DNA of 5,880 nt from Deltaproteobacteria bacterium (lineage in GTDB: Bacteria > Desulfobacterota > Desulfobaccia > Desulfobaccales > 0-14-0-80-60-11). Each line of letters begins with the position of its first letter. The stretch's first letter is position 1. The position numbers and the translations under genes were made by a program. Under the pieces are notes generated by a model that saw only the letters and a program-made list of their open reading frames with translations, searched no databases and had not been told where the DNA came from. This document shows, piece after piece, positions 5,525 through 5,880 of the stretch. The stretch is from the NCBI GenBank assembly GCA_023381945.1, contig JAMCQY010000085.1:1-5880 (forward strand), read 5' to 3'.

Positions 5525-5880
5525 TCATGCCCCCGGAAAGAGCAGTTGTTTAACCAGCGCCTCATAGGCGCGGCCGAAGGCCTGCTGCCGGTCTATCAGC
5601 CTGGCTGCGGCCCGTCTCGCGGCCGCAGCTTCCACCGCCGGGTCAAAATTTTCCATTACGCTCTGCAAGGCTTCGGCCAGGGCCTCCGGTTCATGAGGCG
5701 GGAAGAAGATGCCTCTTTCCGGGGCCTGCTCCTTATGCACCGGGATATCCGATAGCAGGATGCGCTTGCCCAGGCTTTTGGCCTCCTCCACCGTGGTGCT
5801 CCAGCCCTCAAAGAGCGACGGATTGATCATTGCCATGGCGTGGCGCATCAGCGCCGCCAGTTCCTCTTCTTTCACGATTC
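5525..5880 (-). CDS. GT4 family glycosyltransferase (partial, C-terminal 117 residues)
   Basis: This is the donor-binding end of a retaining GT-B glycosyltransferase; the frame is open to the window edge, so the true start lies beyond 5880. An in-frame GTG at 5875 falls inside the domain and is not a credible start. The diagnostic segment AMINPSLFEGWSTTVEEAKS carries the E-x7-E motif (E24 and E32 of the visible part). It is followed by GKRILLSDIPVHKEQAPERG and FFPPHEPEALAEAL, the usual nucleotide-sugar phosphate/ribose-contacting strand and helix. The C-terminal helix region (RQQAFGRAYEALVKQLL) is typical for the family's return helix. The NPSxFEGWSTTVEEAKxxGK wording is what I associate with mannosyltransferase-like GT4 enzymes, but specificity cannot be fixed. 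The protein ends normally with TGA (5527-5525). It is the first visible gene of the series and is separated from the methyltransferase gene by 72 bases. Confidence 0.92.
   Translation of the reverse strand, partial: IVKEEELAALMRHAMAMINPSLFEGWSTTVEEAKSLGKRILLSDIPVHKEQAPERGIFFPPHEPEALAEALQSVMENFDPAVEAAAARRAAARLIDRQQAFGRAYEALVKQLLFPGA

Overview
The window looks like part of a bacterial surface-polysaccharide (LPS/O-antigen or exopolysaccharide) biosynthesis locus. All six recognisable genes lie on the minus strand, so transcription runs from position 5880 towards 1. Most genes are moderately to highly GC-rich, with short gaps of about 60-100 bases or direct overlap. One stretch (about 2345-3000) is strongly AT-rich. 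There are no RNA genes, CRISPR arrays, transposases or origins that I can support. The organism cannot be named from this sequence. A Gram-negative environmental bacterium, perhaps of the former Deltaproteobacteria, would fit the style of the genes, but this is a low-confidence inference.

Layout in transcription order: (1) 5880-5525, the C-terminal end of a GT4 (GT-B fold) glycosyltransferase whose start lies outside the window. (2) A 72-base gap with a 7-bp perfect inverted repeat and a ribosome binding site. (3) 5452-3437, a large multidomain protein: Trm112-like zinc ribbon, SAM-dependent methyltransferase, probable beta-sandwich and a C-terminal alpha/beta domain. (4) 3352-2408, a GT-A-like transferase of the group often annotated 'hemolytic protein HlpA-like', with a sharp internal change in base composition. 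(5) 2311-1538, a GT2 glycosyltransferase of the WfgS/WcaA-like type. (6) 1470-277, a complete GT4 glycosyltransferase. (7) 280-1, the N-terminal part of a GT2 glycosyltransferase resembling the WaaE/KdtX lipopolysaccharide-core group, overlapping the previous stop codon by ATGA.

Together these proteins could assemble a branched or multi-sugar oligosaccharide on a membrane lipid at the cytoplasmic face, with the methyltransferase methylating a sugar or capping the chain. Donor and acceptor sugars cannot be read from the sequence.

The points most worth a second look are the four-part architecture of the methyltransferase protein, whose last domain looks like a nucleotide-binding fold without its glycine-rich loop, and the roughly 55% to 34% GC break inside the HlpA-like gene, which suggests a mosaic or imported 3' half. 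I do not see a clearly undescribed system such as a defence island or novel mobile element.
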